Assembly: GCA_016758965.1 (NCBI GenBank)
Contig: JAEPRB010000022.1
Location: forward strand, 124,001-188,000
Length of the DNA stretch: 64,000 nucleotides
Origin: Circinella minor
Taxonomy: Eukaryota > Mucoromycota > Mucoromycetes > Mucorales > Lichtheimiaceae
Direction: 5' to 3'
Shown here: in pieces, positions 34,766 through 46,061 of the stretch
How positions within the stretch are numbered: the stretch's first letter is position 1
Layout: each line of letters begins with the position of its first letter
Notes under the pieces: model-generated
Seen by the model: only the letters and a program-made list of their open reading frames with translations
The model's database searches: none
Told to the model about the DNA's origin: nothing
Position numbers and translations under genes: made by a program

Positions 34766-35394
34766 TTAAGCGGAAACAGGACCTTCTCCTCCTGGTATCA
34801 ACTATAATGGTAATGATATAATAATTGATAACATAAGCATTTGTTGTATTGTATTATATTGAATAATGGTAATAAAAAATAATATCCACTTACAGCGCAA
34901 ATATTGTTGCCATTTAATAAAATTTGATCCAATTTGCTAGTCTTGTAACCATCTTGTGTATTTTCACTATTGAAAATTTTACAGTTTGTATTATTTGATC
35001 GACTATTCCTTTTTCTTATAACGATAATCCTGTCTAATTATTTAACTTACTATTCTGTTACGTCTTCTAATACCATATCTATAATAAACATTATTAAAAA
35101 ATATTTATTACTTATATCTCTTTACACATACGTGATTCATTTCCTTCTTTGCATCGATCTATATATCTACTTACTAACATAATCGTCAAAACCGAGTAAT
35201 TTGCCAGTAAATTCTTTTTCGGTCTTCATGACTACCCAGATCTGCGATCCAATACATTTATCAATAAGTTCTAATTAAAGTATGATAGTTATGTCAGTAA
35301 TATAGTAAATTAATTATACGATCTATAAGTAAAAGGGATTGGTGCAGAAAAAAAAGAGATGCTAACCTAATGGTAATAGTTGCGAAACATTCAT
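34766..35394 (-). CDS. LSM5: U6 snRNA-associated Sm-like protein LSm5
   Basis: Five tiny exons, right to left (35367-35394, 35175-35270, 35051-35078, 34894-34966, 34766-34801), encode 86 residues; no exon is long enough to stand out alone. The spliced protein reads [19 protein letters not shown], then [20 protein letters not shown] (Sm1), [13 protein letters not shown], and [18 protein letters not shown] (Sm2), which is LSm5 almost end to end. LSm5 is a ring subunit of both Lsm2-8 (nuclear, binds the U6 3' end) and Lsm1-7 (cytoplasmic, decapping and mRNA decay). All splice phases agree. The gene converges on the TOE1-like gene 122 bp away and follows the amino-acid transporter gene on the same strand. 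Confidence 0.95.
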
Positions 35395-35661
35395 TTTTTA
35401 TTTGTAGATAGAAAGTTAAAAATAAAAAACGCGAAATTTAATAGAAGACAAGGAAAGTAGAGTGCTGGGTTTATTTTGTTAGAAATAAAGAAAAAGAGCC
35501 TCTAAACTAACCGAATTTTTGTTGCTGGGAAAAAATAGTAATAAAATGGAAGAGAGAGAGAAAAGAGTATAAAGAGTGGAGGGAACGAGCTATGATTTTT
35601 TTTAAAAAAGAAAAGTATTATTCGTGTCTTTTATGGTACACATAAAGAAATATTATAATAA

Positions 35662-38200
35662 TTAGTTTCCATTGGGAGTACATCGAGAAATAGGTGCTTC
35701 TTCACCACCTGCAGACCAAAGTGCAATAGTGATACCCGTAGTATAAGTCATGGAGACAACACCAAAGATAATAATTGCAATATTAATAACTTTTGCAGTA
35801 AGTGTACGAGCCATAGCCTTATAATGGAATAAAGGAGGGAATAAGAAACAAAGTGGAACACAACACAATGATCCTACAAGTGATACGAACTTGTCTAAGT
35901 CATCCGATCCAGCAATCGCTATACATGAACACACCAGCACGGCTGCAAGACGAAAAGCATTTTTTTGCCATTTGACCACTGGATTATGTTTACCCGATCG
36001 AGTAAATAAAGCGGTTTCAATAATACGGATAGCAGGGAAGAGCTGCAATGGAATTGACAGACAAATGGCCATAGCATACAAAGCTTGAATGGTGTTCACG
36101 ATAGGTGTGGTTGGAAAATTGAGCAAAATCACGGTTTGAACCTTGTCACCAAATGCCATATACGAAATAAAGCCGACGGATAAAAAGATCAAAGTGATAC
36201 CAAGCATTGTATAGCTAAGCACTTTTCCAAACTTTTCAGGCTCCTTCATGGATTCCGTGATCGGAATGACTAAACCGACGCCTTCATAGGTAAACACAGC
36301 TGTACCAATAAACATCGGAAACGATTGAGGGTTGATGATCCATTCTACGTTTCCAACACCGTGAGTAGCCAATGTTAAAAAGTCATAATAATACAAGTAG
36401 AGCAATCCCATCATAATAAATATATCAGCGATCAATGCGGAAGAAGACAATTTTTGAATTTTGCGAATCATGGCAATCGGAACGAAGACGGCGACTTCAC
36501 CTAGTATTAAGTATGGAAGTGGGACGTGAACTTCACAGTTTGACAGAGCCTCGATCAACGCCTGAACGTTTTGCGCAACAAATACCATATACGCACACAC
36601 AAACCCGATCTGTATAAAGTTTCATCCCCATCCCGATATTAGTATTATTTCTCTTACCATCTCATTCCCTCTCTTCTTCATATAAATAAAATATACAATA
36701 TAACAAATTCGAAGAAAACAGTGATGACGTTTTATATTTACCTGAGCAAAAGTGATTGCTGTAAGAACTGCTATTCGCATAGATCGACCATATAAGATAC
36801 CTCCAATATCACCAAAGGAAACGGGCACTTTATTCCGGGTCTCGACCAAAAGCAAGAAACTGTATAAAGAGATTAATGCGATTGCCGACAAGAGTGTAGT
36901 AGAAAAGAAAATGCCTCCATTATAAAACCTGTTTTGAAAATAAAAAAAAATCGTTGCCCACTTTTAGAAATACCGTTCAAAACAAACAAAAAGGAAATAC
37001 AAAACCTTATTATTAGTATTATTATTATTATTATTTATCAGGTTACACAACTTACGCTTTTGGTAGAAACATGACGCCTACACCGTCATAATTGATGAGA
37101 ACAAAAAAGATTTTTTAAGATTAGTAAAAAGGTAGAAAAAAAATAGGGATATTGATAAAATATTGTGTGTAGCCTATGTTAATGAAATACTTATATACTT
37201 CTTTAATTACTTTACCTGTGCCAACAAATGCTTTAAGTAATAAGAATACTGCTTTTGCAGGACTCGCGGTCCCTGGAACAGCATTTTCTTGGGCACGTCG
37301 AATCAAACGTTGTGCACGATCTTCACCGTCTTCACCGTCCGAACCATCCTCATAACGACGTCTTCTTCTTCTTCTTCTCAACAAACCAGTCTGTTCACCT
37401 GGTTCTCCTTCTTCTTCTGTTTCATCATCATCATCTGAATCACTCAAATCCTCACCGCCAAAATGACCATAAAGAGCCAAGAAATCAACAAAGGTACGAG
37501 TCATCCAATGTGGGGGTTTTTTTCCTTGCCGTTGCGCTTGATCATAAACAAAATGACGACGAAAACCTCCTGGATCCCTAAGACGTGCCAATGCTGGATC
37601 GGAAGGTTCTTGACGTGGAATATACACGGATTGTGATCTACTACGTTTTGCTTGTTCTGCATCTGCATCTTCTGCCCATTTGTAAATATCGTGTGTGATT
37701 GCACCACCAGGTAACTGATGAACCGATTTAGGAATACGACTGCCACTTGCTGTTGAATAAGTATCTCCTTCACTGTTTTCTGCTGTTGAATGATTTGTGT
37801 TGACTTTTTGAAGAATCGATGCTGCAGGAGACGTTTCTACTAAATGTCGTTTGACTACTCTTGCAACTTGGTCTTCTGGTAAGTCGACAGAGACAGTATT
37901 ATCGTCATAATTATAGGTTGGTGTTGAAAGTGGACGAAATAAACCTCCTCCACTTGATGTTGTAGTAACGTTTTCCAAATCAGTAGTACCATATGAACGA
38001 GAAGAACTAATACTTCGTGGTGGAGATGCACTACGTACGTTAGGTGGTACCGGAGATGAACTTAGACGGGCAATAGATGCGTTTCGATCAAAAGAACCTG
38101 CTAAACCACCTTCCTCGAGTTGGTTACTGCTATTATTTTCGCGATTCTGTTGTTGTTGATGATAGTTGTGTTTTGCATTGACAGGCAATGGCGATGACAT
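35662..38200 (-). CDS. vacuolar amino-acid transporter, Avt3/Avt4 type
   Basis: Four exons, right to left (37216-38200, 37056-37077, 36742-36928, 35662-36609), encode 713 residues. The first 300 or so residues are a polar, Ser/Arg/Glu-rich cytosolic region with an acidic patch (DSDDDDETEEEGEPGE) and a run of arginines. About eleven membrane helices follow, beginning with LLLKAFVGTGVMFLPKAFYN, the hallmark of the amino acid/auxin permease family in its Avt3/4 branch, then FTYEGVGLVIPI and YMAFGDKVQTVILLNFP. Yeast Avt3/Avt4 export neutral and basic amino acids from the vacuole; here the function is inferred by homology. The 22-nt second exon encodes only seven residues of the first helix and is easy to miss. 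Confidence 0.92.
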
Positions 38201-39660
38201 TGTGTAAACGTAGAAAGCGAGTGAGGTGGGTATATAGAAAAAAAGTTTTAGGGTTTAAAGAGTAAGAAAGAAAGAGAAGGAAACGAAAAAAAAAATAGGA
38301 CCCATCATGCATTCGCGAACCTTTGAATTGGTACTAGCATCACACAAACACACACAAACATAGACACACACACTCTTTCTCTCGCTTTCTCCTTATTATA
38401 GACCTTTCCATAAGTGATCTTTTTTGCATCATAACCCAAACTTCATTTTCGGTATCCGCTCCATAGTATGGTCACACATATGCAAAGGCTCTCTATTACC
38501 CATGACATTGCTACGTATATGGTGGATCGATTGCCTTCATTCGTTTGAAAAGAATATATGGATATATCCTGTAGATATAAATATAAATATTACTATTATG
38601 CATTCTTCCTATTATTTTGAACAACGAAAGTTTTTTTTCTTTTCGCTACTTTATATTTTTTTTATACAGCTAGTTGTAACTATATATGCAAAAAAAAAAA
38701 AAAAAAAAAAGAAAAGAATAGTAAAGAAAAAAAAACTATAGATTCATTTATTACCCGCGGAAAGCTGCGATAGTTATATACATTATATAAAAGTTTAAAT
38801 ATACTTGTGTGTTATGACTGTTCATCTGTCCCGGGTTATAAAATTTCCATTGTTAAGTAAGATGAAATCACGGGATATGAATGAAGTGAAAGGTACCTTT
38901 CAAATCCTCTGATCGAAAGTGTGAACAATTTTTTTTTCTACCATTCAAAAAAATTGAGGAGGAAATCATATAAATAATTTGTGGTTAGGGTAACAACATG
39001 TGACGTAGTATGATGATTGCATTTTATATATGATCCCAATAATTCTATTGCGGAAATTGAAAGATAGTATATGAGTAATATCATGTATATCCTTATTATT
39101 TATTATTTGTGCCTTGCTCACTTTTCATCAATATTTAAAATAAGCTTTTCTTTATATATTACAAATAAAAAATATAAAGAAAAAAGTGCTACAGGAAGGC
39201 TATTCACTGTGATTGTAGCAACAAACAAGTGACTCAAAAAAAAAACTTGTTAGTCGATGTATAATTATCAACATTGTTCTTTTTTCCATATTGATCAATG
39301 CTTTTTTCTCTGGTACACTGGTGCACCTGCATGAAAAAGAATATTACCCCTATTCTCTTTTACTAAACGACCGAAAAAAAAATACAATATTAACTTTTTT
39401 TCAGCCTTCCCCATGGAACTAACTAATGCACCCTCACCTCTCATATGTTCATATTTTTTCAAGGATATTTTTCTTTTTTACTTCTTTGAATGCATATGCG
39501 ACCAGTAATTTTCATGTACGTTTAATATTACCTTTTCTTAACTCGAAAAATCTTAAAATAAAAATGATTATCATTTTCGGAAGTCTAAGGTTTCAATCAT
39601 AACTTTATTATTGTCAATTTTTGTATTATACAAATAAATATAAAAAAAGAAAACAATTGC
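38201..39660. other. 1.5 kb gene-free region
   Basis: Promoter side of the transporter gene, then an AT-rich stretch with a CA-rich patch at about 38340-38372, an A22-type run at 38689-38710 and no credible frame. Confidence 0.55.
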
Positions 39661-40887
39661 TCAAATTGACACTTGGTTAACAGTAGTAGTAGGTGATTTA
39701 ATACCCAAGGTAGCTGCTACACCATCAACAACAGCTTCATCTCCAATATAAGTTTCTTTGAACGAAGGACGGTTAAGAATACCATTTACAAATTCTTGAA
39801 GACGTGGTTTATCTGTGATGGGCTTTGGTATATATCCATCCAATAATTCTTTGTTGATGGCTAAGTTACGAGCAATAAATGGCGCAAGGGCAATATCAGC
39901 AAGAGAATAGTCATTGCCGAGAAAATATGGACCAGTAGATTATTGTCGCTGTAACATTTCATCGAGCTATTATTATATAAAAAAATATTGATTATATCGC
40001 GGTAAGAGTAAAAAAAAAACATTAGATCGATGCTTATGAATGATGTTTATATATAATTTACTCACAGTATATGATTATATAATCAGTAGCTAGATAAAAA
40101 GACAAATGAATAAATGTATTATGCTTACTCTGTTATAATGAATTTCAACATATTCAATGTAGGCTGGACGTTGTGTATGATTCACAAATGCTTGCATATA
40201 AGATGGCCATGCAGAAATAAAATTTTGTGAAAAATATTCAATAACAGATCGAATTTGGGCCGGTCGCAATGGTGTATAAGTAGGCAACAAACTGTCAATG
40301 TGGGTGAACATTTCTTTTTTTTTATATGTATAGTTATTGTTTAATCTTATTGTTATTATGTAAACAACCTACTTCTTTTCTGGCTTTAGATCATGAGCCA
40401 ATTCAAGCAGTACAAGCGATTCTGCAATATTTTTACCTTCTATATTTACAACTGGAATCTTTTCCTCGGGATTAATTCCCTTTAACCTATATGCAAAAGC
40501 CATTTTTTTTTATAGTTGAAAAAAAAAATATAGCGAACCCTTCTCATTCCTTTTTCTTTTCATCTGACAATAATAATAATTAAAGCTCAAAATGTGAATT
40601 ACCAAGAAGGCTTGTTGGATAGATCAATATTATTTACAATCTCATCAAACTTGACTTCGATTTCTTTGAACGCTATTTCGACGCGTTGAGAATAAGGGGA
40701 ATGGCGATTACCATAGAATATAAGCTTGTCTGTTTTAATAAATAAACAATAGCGATAATAAATTAAATAAGTAACCTTGGCGTATAATATATATACATTA
40801 CTATATATACACGTATACACTTTTTATTATAGCAATATAAAAAGATGGTACGTATTTGATAAACACGTATGTACCTGTAGAAGACAT
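39661..40887 (-). pseudogene. glutathione S-transferase with in-frame stop (probable pseudogene)
   Basis: Five exons, right to left (40875-40887, 40603-40729, 40373-40486, 40129-40291, 39661-39966), would encode 240 residues. The GST thioredoxin-like N-domain is clear (KLIFYGNRHSPYSQRVEIAF, KPSWLKGINPEEKIPV, IAESLVLLELAHDL) as is the helical C-domain (TGPYFLGNDYSLADIALAPF). In the last exon the ninth codon is TAA (39940-39942), giving ...MLQRQ-stop-STGPYFLG, so translation should end after 147 residues. The downstream 93 codons remain open and conserved, and the paralogue at 42015-43148 has Ala at this place. No alternative AG acceptor bypasses the stop. This may be a recent pseudogene, an allele, a sequencing error or a read-through site. 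Confidence 0.75.
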
Positions 40888-42014
40888 TGTAAATGGAACA
40901 AGAAAATTTATTGCGTGTAGAAAAGAAGGAAAAGAATTCGTTCTATTTATATATTCATAATGATTTTTTGCATTGTGAAACTGACGAATTATACATATAA
41001 ACAAATTATTTTATAGAGCATTAGGAATGTTGTACCATTATCCTATACAGTACGTAGATGGATAAAACAAAGCTTTTATCCATTTTCGTCTATAATTTTG
41101 ACCAAATAGTAAAATTTAAACTGTGGTACTTTTATTATCAAATAAGCATATCAACCATCTGGTAGATATTTTTAAATAAGTTATTGTAAATATTTCACTC
41201 ATACGTATGCGCATAAATTGATATAATTGACGAATTTATTATTACTGTCCTGAGTGAGTTAACGAATGGAGAGGGGGAGCACAGTAAAAGAGGCGCAATC
41301 AAGCCTTGTGACAAACTTTTTTTTTGGAATTATAAGAATGTCACAATACCGACTATAATGAAGAAGTATAAATACAACAGTCTATTAATATTAGATTGAG
41401 AAATACGTACTATATATATATATATACAAGAAATGAGCAGAACGAAACAAATTTTGTCTGTTGGAATTTATAAATTTTACTATGGTTATTCACTACCACC
41501 TTTTCTAAGCTACCAAAAGAAATCTCCTTCCTTTGAAAAGCCATAAGAGTTTATTCATATTAGTGCATTGTTGTATATATAAATACTAATAATGATAACA
41601 AAATTTGCTGTTAAATGATTACTGTTGTGATGATTTAAATTGTCAGCATGAAAGTGAATAAATAATTAGACTAATCAGAAAAAGGAGGCCCTATATAAGT
41701 TACCTTGTACAACAATAAACTAGTAGATATCCTATCATTATAAAACAAAACTTCGACTGAAAATATATAGAAACTAACAGTATAACTTTTTAAAAGTCTA
41801 CTTGGATGTTGTCTTCTGTAGGTAGTCAGTCAATAATTAAAATTCAGAAAAGCATAGCTCAAAGTAATCAAAGTATATAAACAGCATCATTTAAAAGCAT
41901 TGCTATGATACTGTTATTAATTTAAAAAGAAATTGGTATGATTTCGGCATAGTTATATTTATTAATTTAAATGAAGGAGAAGTATAATAACATACCAATA
42001 ACAGAGTTTTAAAT
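40888..42014. other. spacer between tandem GST genes
   Basis: 1.1 kb of AT-rich DNA between the two GST paralogues. No gene or GST remnant is seen; a short (AT)n occurs at about 41412-41426. Confidence 0.55.
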
Positions 42015-43148
42015 TTATTGTGTTGCACATGATGGAAAATTATTATTTTTTGTCCATTCAATATATGCTTTGGTGGGCTGTAATCCATATCTTGATTTAA
42101 CATCTTCAACGAAAACTGTATCACCTTCATATGTTTTTTTAAAAGATCGTCGACTAGTGATTCCTTTCAAAAACTGTCGAAGACGAGGAGATTTTTTTAT
42201 TGCATGGATTGAAAGTCCCCCATCTACAAAGGCCTTGTTTGTAAGTTCAATACGAGCATGAATCGGTGCAATTACAACATCGGCTAGGGTATATTTTGAT
42301 CCAAGAAAATAAGGACCGGAAGAAGCTTGTTCAATTAGCAAGTCATTGAGCTGTTAAATAATATATTAAGTTAATTTAGTGCAACTTTTTATATGAAATT
42401 ATATAGGTACGTAAAAAAAAATTATAAGAACTGTATCTTACTACATACTCGTGAGTAACCAGATTCAAGTGCTGTAATATACTTTTGGCGATATTCGTCG
42501 TTAAAATTTTGAAGATAATTAATCCAAGCAGGATAAATATTTGATGTGTAATATTTAATTATAAACCGAACCTGTGCTCGCTTCGCTGGAGTACCATCTG
42601 GCATTAATCTAAATAGAAATAAAAAAAAATCTCATTACGCAACTTACGTATAAAATATATTTTTTAAATAAATGTAACTAGCTTTTTTACTTTATTTTCT
42701 GATTAAAGCCAGTATTATCTATAGCGATTTCGTGAGCAGTTTCAAGGATAATGCGCCAGTCAGGAATTATATATCCATTGAATCTATATGTTGGGACAAT
42801 ACCATCTGGATTAATCTGGAAATACCTAGATTTTGTCTATTAATTAATAATGCGTTGTGTATCTAATTGATTAGTAAATCTAAATATTATTTATATTACC
42901 AAGATGGAATGTCTATTGTGTCCACTACTTCATATTCATAGTGGAACTTATCCTTATAATAACCGATTTCCTCAAATGCAATACTAATAGAATGTGATTT
43001 AGAACAAGCACCACCACCTGAGAAGAAGATAAACCGGTCCGCTTATTTATTTTGATTATATTCGTTTAAATATTGTATAGGTTTAATAGCAAATATATAT
43101 TGTAATAATCCACAGCGATAATACAAGTATATGCTTACGATATGCCAT
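42015..43148 (-). CDS. glutathione S-transferase-like protein, diverged paralogue
   Basis: Five exons, right to left (43139-43148, 42900-43017, 42691-42825, 42449-42608, 42015-42350), encode 252 residues without a stop. Intron positions and phases (1, 2, 2, 0) are the same as in the neighbouring GST pseudogene, so the two arose by tandem duplication. The C-domain is recognisable (SSGPYFLGSKYTLADVVIAP). The N-domain has drifted: the paralogue's HSPYSQRVEIAFKE is CSKSHSISIAFEE here, and the glutathione-contact segment with an E-S pair is replaced by IPDWRIILETAHE. A Cys at the active-site position could indicate omega-like chemistry, or activity may be lost. The first exon is 10 nt, so the start is the least certain part. 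Confidence 0.78.
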
Positions 43149-44023
43149 TTTTTCTTTTTTTTTTTGCTTTGTAAAGAAAAGGGAAAACAGAGTTGTGAAT
43201 TTCTGCAAACACTCGAGATTAATAATTATACTATTTATGGAAAGGTAATACAACGAAAAATATTGCGCCACGTCTTGGAAGAAGAGTTCGACACATTATA
43301 ATGGGATCCTCCAGCCCAAGAATAACTGTGTACAAAAGGGAGTGTGATGTACACTACATTTACCAGCCGACAATATTGTTCCTCCTGTCTACTTGCATGG
43401 TTTCTCCAAACACTTGGTAATGGCTGAAGATTACATTTCTTGTTTGGCAGATGTTAATAATATATTATAGTTCTCTGTAAATAGTATATACAGTAAACAT
43501 AATAAATCACAGTATATGGTAGCACATATAAAGCAAACGTATATAATTTTTGTCAATGTTGTAATAGCTCAAGAAAAGTTCTGAGAAAGTTAACTTACAA
43601 GGATGATAGGAGGCACAATAAATATGAATAGATTATATTACATTAAAATTCAAGTAGTATTATTTGATTCATAGCAATATTTTCTTCATGTACAAATTTT
43701 GATTAAAAACATAAAAAAAAACCATAGCATTAACCAAATTGTTTCATATATTCCGATGAGAGCGATATACACACTCACAATGTCACCAGTTTTAACTATA
43801 GTCCAACATAAATAACGTAATAACGAGACGTGTGCGATGATAAGAGTAATAACATGAGAAATAATAATATTTTATTGATTAAATGCGTGTTTTTCAAAGA
43901 GAGAGAGAGAGAATGAAGAGAAAAATGAACAGGGCAAAGCTGTTTTGAACTTTTGGATCAACAAAACTACAAAAATATATAAATAAATTAGTATAATTGA
44001 ATTTTGTTATTATCCTATTGCCT
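43149..44023. other. intergenic, no gene seen
   Basis: Promoter side of the GST gene and 3' region of the TFIIS gene. AT-rich, with a slightly more complex patch at 43260-43450 that shows no open frame. A (GA)7-like run is at 43899-43912. Confidence 0.5.
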
Positions 44024-45674
44024 TTATTTGTCATTCTTTACCTTCCAGTGGTTACCACAAATAACACAGGTAACAAAAGTTGTCATAGGTTCATCAGCAC
44101 TTCGAGTTTGCATTTGGAAATAAGTACATTTACGACCTTTGCATTTACCGCATATGAACATATCTGTTTCAGCTTGAGCCGAGCCAGCGCCTCTAGCATT
44201 AAACAATGCTTCCTCTGCAAGCTTTCTGTCACGAGCTTTGGATTCTTCCGATGCCATATCCTCTACACTCATAGTACATAACTTGACAACAGGTAATTCG
44301 CCACTTACAACACTCTCCCGTAAACCTGGATTGCCTTTATTTTTTAAATTGAGTGCCAGTGATCGCACTTTATTCTTGTAACCATCATTGACACCACCAA
44401 AGTCAATATAAACTGCGTTTTCAATTGCCTTTGCTCGTTTGAGTAATAAGACAGAATCTATAAAAAAAAGTCGATTCATTGTTAAAATCTTTATTATCTT
44501 TTTTTTGTGCAACGACACACAAAACTATATGTCGCAGCGTGTTCAAAAAAAAAAAAAAAGCTATATATACCTGCATAGCTACCCAATCCCACAGCACTAT
44601 ACATTAATTCAATTGTTTTATCTCTAGGTCCGCTTCCAGTGGAATCAAATTTGACATCATCGGATTTTACTGTTCTAGGAGGACCAGATTCTGTAGTGGG
44701 AGTCTTTGGTGATGATGTTGCGGATGTGCGTCTGGATGTGGTGTTGGATGATGGTGACATTGTAGTATTGCTGGTAGTTGATGATGATGTTGTGGAAGCT
44801 ATCAAATTAAAAAAAAGCATTTATGATTTCCTGATTTTTATATTATATAGTTATCATTTCTTTTTTTTTAAAAAAAACGTACGTTTTGAGGATCCAGCAG
44901 TGGTAGCTTTTGCCTTGGTACTCAGAACCACATCATCTTTCCATTTTTTGACAATATCCTTTGCCTTTTGTGAAATTTGAACATTTTCATTTGTTCTTAA
45001 TTTCCCTAAAGTTTTACCAATATCGGTTTTCTATAATTATCTTATTGTCAGTTATGTTGGTTTTCCTTATCCCCTTTATTCCGTTTATTTTATTTTATAA
45101 TGACTTACTCGAAGCATATCTTGGGTGGCTGTCACTTTAGCCAATTGATTTAAAATATCGAGAATATCCTAAATTAAGACAATAGAAATAGAAGGAATTA
45201 GAAACATTATCCCGATTAGGTATAGCTGACCTGATAAGCTACCAGAAACTAACTAGGATCTTGAAAAAAAAAAAACCGAATCGATGAAAAAAAAAATATT
45301 CGGAAAATTCAGTCAAGATCCAAAGTTGGTTGCAGTAAACACGTTCACAATGGTTTGATCAACAAACACACTCTTTTCTTTTCAAAATCCCTTTTCACTG
45401 GTAGTGGTGGAACGCTTTTTTTTTTCTTTTAAATTTCGCGTCTATAAAGGTACTTGCAGCCACGCAAAAAGAAAAAGCCTTCTCCACACGAAACGAAAAA
45501 GGGAAAGAATAGAAAAGGTGTGGCCTAATATTGTAACAACCTGTGTCATGGAAAAGAATAACCCAAATGAACAAAAGCAAGAAAAAGAAAAAATCTAACC
45601 TGAGAAATTCCATTATCGATAGCCTTTTGTAAGGCACGTTTAATTTTTAAAATGTCTTCTGTTGGGTTAGCCAT
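44024..45674 (-). CDS. DST1: transcription elongation factor TFIIS
   Basis: Five exons, right to left (45600-45674, 45109-45168, 44883-45030, 44571-44798, 44024-44457), encode 314 residues. Domain I (LW/TFIIS N) is at residues about 1-95 (ILNQLAKVTATQDMLRKTDI, VKKWKDDVV). A Ser/Thr/Pro-rich linker follows, then domain II (KAIENAVYIDFGGVNDGYKN, NPGLRESVVSGELP) and the C-terminal zinc ribbon (CGKCKGRKCTYFQMQTRSAD, TCVICGNHW). The RSADEPMT hairpin contains the Asp-Glu pair that enters the RNA polymerase II pore to stimulate cleavage of backtracked transcripts. The protein is nuclear. The first intron (430 nt) is the longest of the gene and is A-rich. Length (314) is close to yeast Dst1 (309). 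Confidence 0.95.
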
Positions 45675-46061
45675 GTACGATTACGAACAAAAAAAGGTTT
45701 TTTTTTTCAGGCTCGTTTGTCAACCTGAGCTTAAATTTATTTTAATTATATATGCAAAAAAAGAATCAGGTTTATCTTACTTTCACTCATACAAAAAGTT
45801 GTCAATTCTTATTCTTAATAAAATATTAACCATTCAATTATCTTTTTACTATCATATCTTGTACTAAAAAGCGTATGTTGAAAATCATGAGTTTGAAAAA
45901 ACATATAATGATTTAATAATTGATGTTGCCATGACAATATGTTACGCATATAAGGATGAATTGAATATGATATATTTTAATAATAGTCGAAAATAATACA
46001 ATAAGTAAATAAAAGAAACACGAAAGAAAAAAAATCACAACTCATATCTTTATTTATTCTA
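45675..46061. other. spacer between TFIIS and Myb genes
   Basis: 387 bp of AT-rich DNA, upstream of TFIIS and downstream of the Myb/SANT gene. No gene is seen. Confidence 0.6.
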
